Shown piece after piece: positions 8,924 through 17,998 of a DNA stretch of 64,000 bases. Both the position numbers and the translations under genes were made by a program. Origin of the DNA: Vibrio gigantis (lineage in GTDB: Bacteria; Pseudomonadota; Gammaproteobacteria; Enterobacterales; Vibrionaceae); assembly GCF_024347515.1 (NCBI RefSeq), contig NZ_AP025492.1, positions 1,054,001-1,118,000 on the forward strand, in the 5' to 3' direction. The number at the start of each line of letters is the position of its first letter. Within the stretch, counting starts at the first letter, position 1. Under the pieces are notes generated by a model, which ran no database searches, was not told the origin of the DNA, and saw only the letters and a list, made by a program, of their open reading frames with translations.

Positions 8924-9949
8924 TTACTTGAGTGTCGTTTTTCTCTCAATAAACTTCACCGGAACCATCAGTTTTACTAGGCTAGTATCTTGTTCTTGAA
9001 TCTGACTCACTACAATTTTCACTGATTCGCGAGCAAGGCGTTTGAAATCCTGTTTGAACGTCGTGAGCTGGTAGTTCAGCCACTGCGTTTGCGGGATATC
9101 ATCGAAGCCAATGACTTGCAGATCTTCAGGAATACTCAGGTTGAACTCCAATCGAGCTACGTCCATAACAGCCATCGCTAGGTTATCCGTTGCGCAGAAT
9201 ATCGCTTCTGGCTTTGATGACTCTGAGAACATAGCGCGAATAGTATCTAGTGCATCAAGATAGTCGTAATCGGCCTCGATAACGCGAGCTTGTTTACCTG
9301 TTAGATCTTCGAACTCTGAGCAGAAACCGGCTTCACGTTCCCCGTTGGTGTAAGTCGGTACATTACCGGTTAGGTAAACAGCTGATTTTACGCCTACATT
9401 ATGAAAGTGCTGAGCGGCAACTTGGCCTGCTGCGTAGTTATCGCTTACGACATGGCTACTTTTAGTGCCTTCAACCACACGAGCGTACTGAACAATCGGG
9501 ATATCGAACTCTTCACACTCTTCATACAGTGACTTGTTGAACGTTGCGGAGGCGGCAATTACACCATCGACACGATATTGGAAGATGTTAGGAATCGAGT
9601 GGTTATCGTTGCCATCAACTTGCCAAGGAATCAATACCGCAGAGTACCCCTGTTTTTGTAGCTCAGTAGAGATAAGCTGCAGCGTTTTCATGTGAATCGG
9701 ATAATCAGCGTCTGGGAAAACTAAGCCAATCAATTTGGATTCATTTGTCGTCAGGCTTCGCGCAAAAGCATTAGGGCGATAGTTGAGTGCTTTTGCTGCT
9801 TCAAATACTTTTAGCTTGGTCTTTTCAGATACCGAACTGCCCGGTACAAATACGCGAGATACAGTTGATTGAGAGACGCCTGCTAGTTTAGCGACATCTT
9901 TTGAAGTGACAGTTGTTTTTGACGCCGAGGCGTTTTTTGGAGAGTTCAT
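8924..9949 (-). CDS. LacI-family transcriptional regulator
   Basis: A 341-residue LacI/GalR protein. The helix-turn-helix lies at about residues 15-40 ('TSKDVAKLAGVSQSTVSRVF') and the hinge helix ends near 'NYRPNAFARSL'. A ribose-binding-protein-like ligand domain follows, with 'VIGFDDIPQTQWL' close to its C terminus. It lies downstream of, and on the same strand as, the porin, NTF2-like and MFS genes, and is the obvious candidate to bind the LacI-type palindrome at 14136-14157. The ligand is presumably a sugar or related small molecule taken up by that module. Confidence 0.92.
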   Translation of the reverse strand: MNSPKNASASKTTVTSKDVAKLAGVSQSTVSRVFVPGSSVSEKTKLKVFEAAKALNYRPNAFARSLTTNESKLIGLVFPDADYPIHMKTLQLISTELQKQGYSAVLIPWQVDGNDNHSIPNIFQYRVDGVIAASATFNKSLYEECEEFDIPIVQYARVVEGTKSSHVVSDNYAAGQVAAQHFHNVGVKSAVYLTGNVPTYTNGEREAGFCSEFEDLTGKQARVIEADYDYLDALDTIRAMFSESSKPEAIFCATDNLAMAVMDVARLEFNLSIPEDLQVIGFDDIPQTQWLNYQLTTFKQDFKRLARESVKIVVSQIQEQDTSLVKLMVPVKFIERKTTLK

Positions 9950-10085
9950 AGACCATGCTTTTTAACCAAGTAACAGCATAGAGAATATCATAGATAGGTA
10001 CGTATTCAAAAAGTCTATGCGTTAGAGTGGTATGAAAAATAAGGGCTAATTGACGTTATTGGGTATTACACTGGGTATAACCCAA

Positions 10086-10122
10086 AAGCTCTGCATATAT
10101 AGAATAGATACAGGCAGAGCTT
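10086..10122 (-). terminator. Hairpin downstream of the porin gene
   Basis: AAGCTCTGC and GCAGAGCTT form a perfect 9-bp stem around a 19-base loop, followed on the minus strand by TTTTGGG. It is 48 bases past the porin stop and likely ends that transcript. A second imperfect inverted repeat (TTGGGTAT/ATAACCCAA, about 10059-10085) lies beside it, between the porin and the lacI-type gene, and could act in lacI expression. Confidence 0.5.
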
Positions 10123-10169
10123 AATTAGGCATTGATTGAGTTGCGTTTATTTAACGCTTTAATCAGCGA

Positions 10170-11264
10170 TTAAAAGTAGTAACGAATACCGGCAGCAAAC
10201 TGGTCATCACTGTTTTCGTATTTCACACCATTGTAGGAGTCTTTGCCGTTATCGAATTGATATTCGGTCCACACTAAGAACTTGTTCTTCTTAAAGTGAT
10301 ACTCAAGGCCAGGGATAATCAACTGACGTTCATAGCCGTTCGCATTGTCATCTGTATCCGTTAAGTAGTTAACGTTAAAGGTTGGACGAAGGCCATTTTC
10401 AAAGTGGTAGTAAGTGAAGAATTCTGCACCACGGTGATCGTAAAATTCAGATTGGCTGGTGGTTTCCCAGTTTGAACCTTGGCTGTAAGTGAAGCCAACA
10501 AACAAGCCGTTATTGGTGTAGTTTACACCCAATAGACCAATGCGTTGTGTATCGCCATCTTTGATGTTTTGAACACCTACTTCAACATTATCAAATTCAT
10601 TCTGGTGGTAGGCTAAACCAATAGTTAGACCATCCATAATAGTGTATAGCGTTGACGCGCCAATACCATTTTTCAACGTCACAATATCTGATTCAGTCTG
10701 GTTGTATCTTTTAGAAACAGACACATCTTCGCGAGTGGTTTGGTAAGTGAAGCCGTATTTCCAGTTGTCGTTGATGTTGTTGCGGTAAGTAATTGAGTTT
10801 TCTGCTCGGCCTGTACCAGAAGCGATGCCCCAGTCAGACAGGTTGTAGTAGCCAGAACCACGTGAACCAAATACACGGCCCATATCGGTAAACCAAGCGA
10901 CATCGTAGAAGGTAGACCACTGCTTAGTACCAGCTGCAATCTTGCCGTACTTATCGTGCTCTACGCCAGCGTATAGAAGTCGGTCATAAATATTGTCGCC
11001 GTTAGCACCAGAGTTGTAACCCCATTCGGCATGGCCAAAGCCAGTCCAACCGTTGTCTAAGCCCATTTGACCTTTTAGGCCAAAGCGAGAGCTACCGCTG
11101 TTCCATTCGCCATTATGATCGCCGCCCTTATCATGGTAACGAACGTCAAAACGACCATCTAGTGTTAGGCTATCGCCCGCGTCATTGGTAAAAGTGTGTG
11201 CAGCAAAAGCTGAACCTGAAGTCAGTGCTGTCAGGATCATTGCAGAAAGAATCGACTTTTTCAT
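10170..11264 (-). CDS. General-type outer-membrane porin
   Basis: A 364-residue trimeric-porin-type precursor. The longest open frame starts at 11348, but the signal peptide 'MKKSILSAMILTALTSGSAF' begins at the ATG at 11264, which also has an AGAG element before it. The mature chain starts with the Gram-negative porin pattern 'AHTFTNDAGDSLTLDGRFDV', shows many amphipathic strands, and ends 'FAAGIRYYF' with the C-terminal Phe needed for barrel assembly. Its place between a LacI regulator and the NTF2-like/MFS genes suggests it admits the module's substrate into the periplasm. Confidence 0.9.
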   Translation of the reverse strand: MKKSILSAMILTALTSGSAFAAHTFTNDAGDSLTLDGRFDVRYHDKGGDHNGEWNSGSSRFGLKGQMGLDNGWTGFGHAEWGYNSGANGDNIYDRLLYAGVEHDKYGKIAAGTKQWSTFYDVAWFTDMGRVFGSRGSGYYNLSDWGIASGTGRAENSITYRNNINDNWKYGFTYQTTREDVSVSKRYNQTESDIVTLKNGIGASTLYTIMDGLTIGLAYHQNEFDNVEVGVQNIKDGDTQRIGLLGVNYTNNGLFVGFTYSQGSNWETTSQSEFYDHRGAEFFTYYHFENGLRPTFNVNYLTDTDDNANGYERQLIIPGLEYHFKKNKFLVWTEYQFDNGKDSYNGVKYENSDDQFAAGIRYYF

Positions 11265-11475
11265 TGTAATTCTCTTTATTCGAGCCGTAGAAAGCCACCG
11301 TGCTTTCAAGCCCGTTATATTAGTAATGGTTTGGCAGGGTGTGCCCATCCGTGAGGCACAAGTTGATAATCTTGGGTGGAGCTCTTTTTCTTAGGTAGAT
11401 CTCAGTGTTTTTGATAGATCTACTTGTCTTTGTTTGATCTACTTTTCTTAGTGAGATAAGTAGATTTGTAGCAAG
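11265..11475 (-). promoter_or_regulatory. Porin upstream region with repeated GTAGATC motifs
   Basis: This non-coding stretch holds a GAAAGC-N6-GCTTTC inverted repeat at 11290-11307, inside the probable porin leader. It also has four copies of GTAGATC or its complement GATCTAC (11395-11401, 11417-11423, 11436-11442, and a GTAGAT at 11460-11465). The repeated heptamer suggests a multi-site regulator. TAGATC also occurs twice upstream of the MFS gene (14111 and 14184). No identity is claimed for the binding protein. Confidence 0.4.
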
Positions 11476-11476
11476 T

Positions 11477-11504
11477 TGCCGAGGGCGAGAAGGAGCCCTC
11501 GGCA
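11477..11504 (-). terminator. Strong GC-rich hairpin after the NTF2-like gene
   Basis: TGCCGAGGGC and GCCCTCGGCA form a perfect 10-bp stem with an 8-base loop, about 50 bases past the stop of the NTF2-like gene. No T-run follows on the minus strand, so it may attenuate or protect the mRNA rather than fully terminate it, separating the MFS-NTF2 unit from the porin. Confidence 0.6.
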
Positions 11505-11553
11505 GTCATGTCTACCTAGCGTAGGTAAGAACTAGGCAGGCAATAGGGCAGGG

Positions 11554-12570
11554 TTACAGCGTTGGGTTCATGATAGTAGAAGTGCGTTCGAACACGTCCA
11601 GACCTTGCTGTTGTAGCCAGTAAGGAAGGTCGATCAGTACCCAGTTTTCAGATAGCTTGTCGCCGTCACGGTAGTAAACATCAACCACTTGCATGTCTGC
11701 GCGAACTTCGCCGCCAGTCATGCCAAGGAAACCACCTGTTGGTGTGTTTGATAGGTTTGGCCAACCGAAGAAACAAGAGAAGTTACCTTCAGCGAAGCGA
11801 CAAACGTGACCGTTGAACTTCTTGTCTTTCAGGTTGTTACGGAAAGGAAGTTGGTGCTGTTGCTGGTAACGAGGAATCGTGTAAGACGCGCCGATACCAC
11901 ATGGGCCGTACCAAATCATATCTTTTGACCAGCTCTTCGCTAGCACTTCTGGTGGGCAACCCATCGCGCCGCTGTCGTTAAGAGCAGACAGGTCATCAAC
12001 CATCTTGTTTACAAGAGCAAGTGTTGCAACGCCTTCTTCTGGTGCTGCATCTTCAAACAACAGACCATCGTGATTACGTGGGCCAGGGTAAACGAAGTGC
12101 TTACCAGTTGATGGTGGAAGTGGGTAGCAACCTGCTTGGTCCATCATGCCTAGAAGGTCTAGGAACAGGCCTGTCTTAGTGATCTTGCCGTCAACCACAC
12201 AGTTAAATTCTGCGTAACGAACGTTCATGATCTTGCCAGTAGGGCGCATGCCTAGGTATTCAGCGTCGAATAGACCCATGAAGTGACCCATGCTCATTAC
12301 CCAAATCTCTTCTGGGTTGATTTCGTTGTTACCGCCGATGAAGATGTCTTGACGACGTTGCATACGCGTCATCGATTTCATCATTGGAGCCCAGAATACG
12401 TCAGCTGCCGCTTGAGCGCCTTCTTGCTCACGGAATGGGTAAACACCTCGCCATAAGTAATCTTCAGACGTGTGTGCTTTCAGTACTTCAGCAACGTTCT
12501 CATGAGTTGCGTTTTCCATTGCATCAAAGTATTCGCGAACAATGCGTTTAGCTTCTTGATATTTAGACAT
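11554..12570 (-). CDS. Two-domain NTF2/SnoaL-like protein, function unknown
   Basis: A 338-residue cytoplasmic protein without signal peptide. It reads as two NTF2-like (SnoaL-type) halves: residues 1-160 and about 185-338 both end in the same beta-sheet pattern, 'VRYAEFNCVVDGKITKTGLF..LLGMMDQAG' and 'MQVVDVYYRDGDKLSENWVLI..PYWLQQQG'. Single-domain relatives include polyketide and ester cyclases, isomerases and dehydratases with a cone-shaped pocket. It sits 127 bases behind the MFS gene on the same strand. The natural inference is a small-molecule enzyme acting on whatever that transporter brings in; the reaction is unknown. Confidence 0.72.
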   Translation of the reverse strand: MSKYQEAKRIVREYFDAMENATHENVAEVLKAHTSEDYLWRGVYPFREQEGAQAAADVFWAPMMKSMTRMQRRQDIFIGGNNEINPEEIWVMSMGHFMGLFDAEYLGMRPTGKIMNVRYAEFNCVVDGKITKTGLFLDLLGMMDQAGCYPLPPSTGKHFVYPGPRNHDGLLFEDAAPEEGVATLALVNKMVDDLSALNDSGAMGCPPEVLAKSWSKDMIWYGPCGIGASYTIPRYQQQHQLPFRNNLKDKKFNGHVCRFAEGNFSCFFGWPNLSNTPTGGFLGMTGGEVRADMQVVDVYYRDGDKLSENWVLIDLPYWLQQQGLDVFERTSTIMNPTL

Positions 12571-12697
12571 AATTCATTCTCTTTTTGTTGTCGAGTCAAC
12601 ATTCGGAACAGGACTCGATTTGGATTTTGTTACCGGCTGACTGTTCAGCCGGAATAGTGTTTATTCGTTGTCTTGAAAGACCTTCAGAGCAAGGGAA

Positions 12698-13993
12698 TTA
12701 AGCCTTAGCTGTCTCCGCTTTTTTGCTCTTGTCGAAGATGCCGCCTTTCAGTGTTTCTGGTAGAGTCAGCCACAGTAGACCAGCTACAATCCATACGATT
12801 GGCGAGCCCCACATTGCTGTAGCAAGGTCGCTGCGCTCTTGAATGAATACCAACACCATTGGTGCCCACATACCGATGATACGACCGCCGTGGAACAGCG
12901 CAGCGCCAAAGCTACGAAGGTGAGCTGGGAACAGTTCTGAGAAATAGCCACCCCATACCGCTGAAGCTGATAGGCCGAAGTTGTAGATAAGACCTAGAAT
13001 AGCCAGCATGTTTAGGCTGCCGATCATCACGTCGCTTGGAGCTACGAAGAATACTGAAGCCATGACACCGGCAAGGATGAAACCAAACGCGTTCACTTTA
13101 CGGCCGTATTTGTCGGCGATTGCCCCCCATACCCAAGCACCGAATAGAGAACCAAATGCTGAGATAGAGAAGATGATGCCGATAGTCGCACCGTCAAACT
13201 GGCGAACTTCTTTTAGGTACGTTGTCACGAAGCCAGAAAAGAATTGGTAACCGTAGAAGTTCAAGCCTGCTAGTAATAGACAAGTGATGGTTAGCTTACG
13301 GTAAGGTGCGCTTAGCATCTCTCCCCAAGAGCCTTTCTTAGCTGGTGCGTTTGATGCTTCAGCTGCCGCTTGATCTTCTTCACCGTAGGCGATCACTTTC
13401 TTGTCGCTAGGTAGGATGAAAATCATTAGTGCAGCCGCAACTAGAGGAGGAATACCACCCACCCACATTAGGCTCTGCCATGGTGCGTCAATGCTAGAGA
13501 TAAACGCTGCGTATGCACCCATAGCCATTAGAGCTACCGAGAACATAGAAGAAGCGAATGCCGTCAACTTACCGCGAACCGTTGGTGTGAATAGGCCGAT
13601 CATTAGGCTTACTGCTACCGTGAAGTAACCACCTAAAGAAATACCGATGATGAAACGCATTGCTGCCCACATAGCGTAGTCAGTAAACATCATGTTGATG
13701 ATCGTTGCGCCGCCGTTCAGTGCCGTGATGACAATAAGAGTCGATTTCTTACCAAAGTTTGATGCCACCCATGCACAGCTTAGGGCACCAATAAGCGCAC
13801 CAACCGACTGCCATGTATAGAATTGAGCGGTATCCGCTAAGTTAATGCCATCATACGCATCAACGATATATGGGCGTACGTAGTCAATAATTACAAAGTT
13901 ATAACAATAGAAAAAGTAGCCCACTAGAATTGCAAGATAAGCGGCTACCCTTTGAATCATAGGAACTTCGCTCATGTGTTTTTTCGTAGTCAT
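12698..13993 (-). CDS. MFS transporter (sugar/aromatic-acid symporter type)
   Basis: A 431-residue protein with 12 predicted membrane helices and a charged loop between helices 6 and 7 (residues about 200-220). The MFS motif between helices 2 and 3 is seen as 'ASNFGKKSTL', and the equivalent 'AIADKYGRKVN' occurs in the second half. 'MRFIIGISLGGYFTVAVSLM' matches helix 4 of the aromatic-acid:H+ symporter and metabolite:H+ symporter families. It is the first gene of the unit with the NTF2-like protein and lies behind a LacI-type operator. Confidence 0.88.
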   Translation of the reverse strand: MTTKKHMSEVPMIQRVAAYLAILVGYFFYCYNFVIIDYVRPYIVDAYDGINLADTAQFYTWQSVGALIGALSCAWVASNFGKKSTLIVITALNGGATIINMMFTDYAMWAAMRFIIGISLGGYFTVAVSLMIGLFTPTVRGKLTAFASSMFSVALMAMGAYAAFISSIDAPWQSLMWVGGIPPLVAAALMIFILPSDKKVIAYGEEDQAAAEASNAPAKKGSWGEMLSAPYRKLTITCLLLAGLNFYGYQFFSGFVTTYLKEVRQFDGATIGIIFSISAFGSLFGAWVWGAIADKYGRKVNAFGFILAGVMASVFFVAPSDVMIGSLNMLAILGLIYNFGLSASAVWGGYFSELFPAHLRSFGAALFHGGRIIGMWAPMVLVFIQERSDLATAMWGSPIVWIVAGLLWLTLPETLKGGIFDKSKKAETAKA

Positions 13994-14135
13994 GACCGAT
14001 AAACCTTTATTTTATATAGGATGTTTTTAGTTTTGATTACGGTGTAGTGGTTGTTGGCTGTCACTACACCGTCTTCGTTTCGGGAGAGATAATAGAGTTT
14101 TTGTGGTTATTAGATCCGTGATCAAAGTCAATTTT

Positions 14136-14157
14136 AAAATGAGTGCGTACCCATTTT
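14136..14157. promoter_or_regulatory. LacI-family operator candidate
   Basis: A 22-bp inverted repeat, AAAATG-aGTg-CG-tACc-CATTTT, symmetric at 18 of 22 positions around a central CG. A central CG flanked by GT/AC arms is typical of LacI/GalR operators. It lies about 150 nt upstream of the MFS start and 185 nt upstream of the SSS start. The lacI-type gene at 8924 is the only family member in the window. Confidence 0.6.
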
Positions 14158-14237
14158 GTGTATTTTGGTGATCTTGATCCCATTAGATCGCGTTTTTGGC
14201 ACTTTATGCATGTTTTGAGTGATTATTCATCTATCTT

Positions 14238-14253
14238 AGTGACAATACTCACA
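14238..14253 (+). promoter_or_regulatory. CRP-like binding site upstream of the SSS/sdaA operon
   Basis: AGTGA-CAATAC-TCACA matches the TGTGA-N6-TCACA consensus of CRP at 9 of 10 core positions, and is centred about 97 nt before the symporter start. This suggests catabolite control of serine utilisation. Confidence 0.55.
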
Positions 14254-14341
14254 CTTACAGGGGGTTTTTGAGGGAAGTTAGCCAATTTTAAGTAATATTG
14301 GCTGCGAATAATTTGCGAAATATAATAAACGGAATCTACAA

Positions 14342-15883
14342 ATGGTTACGTACTCAAGTTTTGTGGTGATTGCCCTTTATGTGCTAACTACTTTATTTAT
14401 CAGCTACTTAGTTAATAAGCGCTATAGCGTTGGTGGCGATTTTTCAACTGGTGGGAAACAATTTGGTTGGTTTACGGCAGGTGTGTCGATTCTTGCAACC
14501 TACATCAGTGCGATGACGTTCGTGGGTATGCCTGGCTGGGTTTATAGCTCTGGTATGGAAGCGATGAGCGTTCATTTGAATTACCCAATAGTGATCTTTT
14601 TTGCTGTGGTTTTCTTTGTTCCTGTCTTTTACAAGCTTGGCCTGACTTCGATTTATGAATACCTAGAGCACCGCTTCGGCGTTGTCGCTCGTACGATCAA
14701 CTCCATCGTATTTATTGTGGTTCAGTGCATTTCGGCTGGGGTGATTTTGTATGCCGTAGCCCTTATCTTGGTACAAGTGCTGCCGATTAGTATCTCAGAG
14801 GCAATCATCTACATAAGCTTGTTTACTGCTTTGTATACCTACGCCGGTGGTATCTCTACGGTAATATGGACAGATATGTTGCAGTCGGCAGTGCTGATCA
14901 TCGGTAGCATTGCGATCTTTACCTTATTGCTGATGAAGATTGATGCGGGTGAAGTGTTGTCTCCTGAGCATCTGAATATCATCAATCTCGATTTCGACTT
15001 GGGTGTTGATACCACGTTGTGGGCTGGTGTGGTCGCCGTGAGCTTTTTACACCTAAGCGTGTACGGTACTAACCAGTTGATTATTCAAAGAACTCTGGCA
15101 ACCAAAAATGTTAAGACAGCACAAAAATCGATGCTGCTTTGTGGTTACGGTGCGTTCTTTATCTACCTATTCTTCTCGGTAATGGGCGTTCTACTGAGTG
15201 TATTTTACCAAGACCAAAGCTTTGAAAATAGCAACGAAGTGATTCTTGATTTCGTGTTTAATCATACCAATCCAATCATTGTTGGTTTGGTGATTTCCGC
15301 ACTCTCGGCTGCTGCTATGTCGACACTGGACTCGACCTACAACTCAATGGCAACCGTAGCAACGTTCGATTTCTACAAGCGCTTTTTCCGTAAGAAAGCA
15401 TCTAACTCACATTATGAATCGGTGGCGAGAAAGATGAGTTTAGTTGCCGCTGCTTCGGTTGTTGTTCCTGCTTTACTGGCCGTTTCTAACGAGTCTGTGC
15501 TTAAGACGATTGCTAGCCTGACTTCAATTTTTGTTGGTATTCGTCTTGGCTCTTTCATTCTTGGGCTGTTTTTCAAGAAAGCGAATGAGAAGGGTGTGAT
15601 TGCCGGCAGCATAGGCAGTGTGGTTGTGGTGTTTATTGCTAAATACAGTGGTATTTCTTGGCCTTGGTTTGCACTGATTGGCACCGTCGTTTTTCTCGTT
15701 CTTGGCGTTATCGTGAGCCGCTTCTTTGGTGAGGTCACTCAACAACAGAATGAATTTATCGCTAAGCAAAAGCATTTGTTCGCTAAGCCTACCGCGAGTC
15801 ACTACGGCTTGTTGGTGTTTGCCGTAGTGACGATTGTTGCTTGCACTGTTATCCCTGACTGGCTTTATGCCGCTCTTTCTTAA
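14342..15883 (+). CDS. Sodium:solute symporter (SSS family)
   Basis: A 513-residue membrane protein with about 13 helices. SSS hallmarks are 'GMPGWVYSSGMEAMSVHLNY' in the first helices, 'YAGGISTVIWTDMLQS' and the sodium-site stretch 'SAAAMSTLDSTYNSM' near residue 330. CGGA lies before the ATG. The sdaA gene begins 20 bases after its stop, so the simplest reading is Na+-coupled import of serine or a compound that yields it, feeding the dehydratase. Substrate is inferred from context only, since SSS members carry sugars, amino acids and carboxylates. Confidence 0.88.
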   Translation: MVTYSSFVVIALYVLTTLFISYLVNKRYSVGGDFSTGGKQFGWFTAGVSILATYISAMTFVGMPGWVYSSGMEAMSVHLNYPIVIFFAVVFFVPVFYKLGLTSIYEYLEHRFGVVARTINSIVFIVVQCISAGVILYAVALILVQVLPISISEAIIYISLFTALYTYAGGISTVIWTDMLQSAVLIIGSIAIFTLLLMKIDAGEVLSPEHLNIINLDFDLGVDTTLWAGVVAVSFLHLSVYGTNQLIIQRTLATKNVKTAQKSMLLCGYGAFFIYLFFSVMGVLLSVFYQDQSFENSNEVILDFVFNHTNPIIVGLVISALSAAAMSTLDSTYNSMATVATFDFYKRFFRKKASNSHYESVARKMSLVAAASVVVPALLAVSNESVLKTIASLTSIFVGIRLGSFILGLFFKKANEKGVIAGSIGSVVVVFIAKYSGISWPWFALIGTVVFLVLGVIVSRFFGEVTQQQNEFIAKQKHLFAKPTASHYGLLVFAVVTIVACTVIPDWLYAALS

Positions 15884-15903
15884 TTGACCGATTTTTTACT
15901 GGT

Positions 15904-17280
15904 ATGTCTATGTTATCGATCTTTGATATCTACAAAATTGGTGTTGGGCCATCGAGCTCTCACACCAACGGCCCAATGATTGCGGGTTTTCATTTTACTC
16001 AATTAATCGCCGATAGAATCGCAGAAGTGACTCGTGTTCAGGTCGATCTTTATGGCTCACTATCACTCACTGGAATTGGACACCACACCGATAGAGCGAC
16101 CATTTTGGGTTTACTGGGTAACAAACCAGATACGATAAAGATCACCAGTGCTAACCAAGCGATGCGTCATGCTATCGACAGTGGTGAACTGCAGTTAAGT
16201 GGTAGCCACAACATCGGCTTTAATTACAAAACCGACATGCTATTTCACGAAGACAATCTACCTTTGCATGAAAATGGCATGATGATTACTGCTTTCGACC
16301 AAGCTGGAAATGTGATCGTCGATGAAACTTATTATTCGATTGGCGGTGGTTTTATCGCAACCGCTGATGAACTGCAAAATGGCACTCAAACCCAAGCAGT
16401 AGAAGTCCCTTTTCCATTCAAAAATGCCGATGAAATGCTGCAACAAGCCGATAATAGTGGAATGAGTTTAGGGGGCATGATTCTAAAAAATGAAGCGGAG
16501 TTCGAAGGCTCTGACATTATTTCAGAGAAAGCGGATCAAATCTGGCGAGTAATGAGTCGTTGCATGGAACGCGGCTTTGAAACCGAAGGTATTCTAGATG
16601 GTGGTTTGAACGTGACCCGTCGAGCTCCTAATTTACTTAAGAAGCTCGAAGCGAACGCGGCGGTTGAGAACGATCCAATGGAAATCATGGATTGGATTAA
16701 CTTGTTTGCTTTCGCTGTGAGTGAAGAAAACGCTGCCGGCGGCCAAGTGGTGACATCACCAACTAATGGCGCGGCGGGCGTTATTCCGGCTGTGTTGATG
16801 TATTACCATCGCTTCATTAAAGAGTTGGATACCAAGCAGTTAAAAGACTTTTTAGCGGTATCGGGCGCGATTGGTATTTTGTACAAAACCAACGCTTCAA
16901 TTTCAGGTGCTGAAGTGGGGTGCCAAGGTGAAGTAGGCGTATCATCTTCTATGGCGGCTGCGGGTTTAACTGCATTGCACGGTGGCAGCAACGAGCAGAT
17001 TTGTATTGCTGCAGAAATTGCAATGGAGCATTCGTTGGGTATGACGTGTGACCCAATTGGTGGCTTGGTACAAGTGCCGTGTATTGAGCGAAATGCAATG
17101 GGTGCGATGAAGGCGATTAATGCATCACGTATGGCTCTGAAACGTAATAGCAAATCTTTGATCTCACTTGATAAGGTTATCGCGACCATGTACCAAACAG
17201 GTAAAGACATGAATAAGAAGTATCGTGAAACATCGCTAGGTGGTTTAGCTTTGATCCATTTAGCTCACCCTTGTGAATAG
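15904..17280 (+). CDS. sdaA: L-serine ammonia-lyase, iron-sulfur dependent
   Basis: Converts L-serine to pyruvate and ammonia with a [4Fe-4S] cluster. The 458-residue single-chain form has the beta domain first ('FDIYKIGVGPSSSHTNGPM') and then the alpha domain, with cluster cysteines Cys340 (in 'EVGCQGEVG'), Cys382 and Cys393 (in 'TCDPIGGLVQVPC'). 'TSPTNGAAGVIPA' is the substrate-site loop. It is cotranscribed with the SSS symporter, ends in a terminator, and faces an Lrp-type regulator, all consistent with amino-acid-responsive serine catabolism. Confidence 0.96.
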   Translation: MSMLSIFDIYKIGVGPSSSHTNGPMIAGFHFTQLIADRIAEVTRVQVDLYGSLSLTGIGHHTDRATILGLLGNKPDTIKITSANQAMRHAIDSGELQLSGSHNIGFNYKTDMLFHEDNLPLHENGMMITAFDQAGNVIVDETYYSIGGGFIATADELQNGTQTQAVEVPFPFKNADEMLQQADNSGMSLGGMILKNEAEFEGSDIISEKADQIWRVMSRCMERGFETEGILDGGLNVTRRAPNLLKKLEANAAVENDPMEIMDWINLFAFAVSEENAAGGQVVTSPTNGAAGVIPAVLMYYHRFIKELDTKQLKDFLAVSGAIGILYKTNASISGAEVGCQGEVGVSSSMAAAGLTALHGGSNEQICIAAEIAMEHSLGMTCDPIGGLVQVPCIERNAMGAMKAINASRMALKRNSKSLISLDKVIATMYQTGKDMNKKYRETSLGGLALIHLAHPCE

Positions 17281-17313
17281 CCAAGTTGGTTAAACCAAAC
17301 AAATAATCACGTT

Positions 17314-17360
17314 AAGCCCACTGCTTTAGACTTCAGAAATCTCTAGCAGCTGGGCTTTTT
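17314..17360. terminator. Terminator after sdaA
   Basis: AAGCCCA-CTGCT pairs with AGCAG-CTGGGCTT around a loop of about 20 bases, followed by TTTTTG. It lies between convergent sdaA and the Lrp-type gene. Confidence 0.75.
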
Positions 17361-17390
17361 GTTTGATGTGTTTTAGGGAGAGACAGCGGA

Positions 17391-17876
17391 CTAGTCTGAA
17401 AGCGGCAGCTGATAGCTGTTTTTCAACTCTTTTACAGAGATGTTGGACTGAATCGCACTCACGCCTTTCACTCTTCTAATCGAGCTAATACGCTCAAAGT
17501 ACTCTTCTAGATCTCTCGCTAACACCTGAATCATGTAATCTGCACCGCCGGCAATGCAGTGACACATTGGAATCCAATCAGTGACGGCAACAAACTCTTC
17601 AAACGGCTCTGTGTTTTCAACTTCATGGTTACCCAAGGTCACAAGAGTAAAACCAGCCACATGAAAACCAAGCTTTTTTCGGTTTAGCTGCGCGGTATAG
17701 CCATCAATATAGCCCGTCTCTTCCATGCGTTTCCAACGGCGCCAGCATGGGGTTTCGCTGAGGTTCACTTTCTCTGCGAGTTTACTGTTGCTCATGCGTC
17801 CGTCTTGTTGGATATGTTCTAAGATGGCGATATCTGTGTCATCCAACACTTCTTTGGTGGATTCTTTCTGTTTCAT
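17391..17876 (-). CDS. Lrp/AsnC-family transcriptional regulator
   Basis: A 161-residue Lrp-type protein: helix-turn-helix at about residues 12-62 ('LDDTDIAILEHIQQDGRMSN', 'LAEKVNLSETPCWRRWKRME') and an amino-acid-binding RAM domain at about 75-150. The divergent LysE-type exporter starts 122 bases away. The pair is the common arrangement in which an Lrp paralogue senses an amino acid and controls its export. It may also act on the neighbouring serine operon. Confidence 0.92.
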   Translation of the reverse strand: MKQKESTKEVLDDTDIAILEHIQQDGRMSNSKLAEKVNLSETPCWRRWKRMEETGYIDGYTAQLNRKKLGFHVAGFTLVTLGNHEVENTEPFEEFVAVTDWIPMCHCIAGGADYMIQVLARDLEEYFERISSIRRVKGVSAIQSNISVKELKNSYQLPLSD

Positions 17877-17998
17877 GGGTATTTTGGAAAAGTCTTGCTC
17901 AAATTTGCATTAATATTAGCCTATATAGCAATTTAATTCCTAGTCGAATCTGTAAACTCTCTCCGTATAAATACTTTACTTATTAGGAGTGAGAGGAA

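Larger units (their letters stand above)
13994..14341. promoter_or_regulatory. Divergent promoter region, MFS gene and SSS symporter gene
   Basis: This 348-base gap separates two divergent starts. It holds a LacI-type palindrome (14136-14157), a CRP-like site (14238-14253), and two TAGATC motifs shared with the porin upstream region. No open frame of note is present. Confidence 0.6.

Noticed and set aside
9990..10010. ATAGGTACGTATTCA upstream of the lacI-type gene as a second copy of the LacI operator
   Set aside because: Similarity to the 14136 site is limited to GGTACG and a few arm bases, and the arms are not symmetric.
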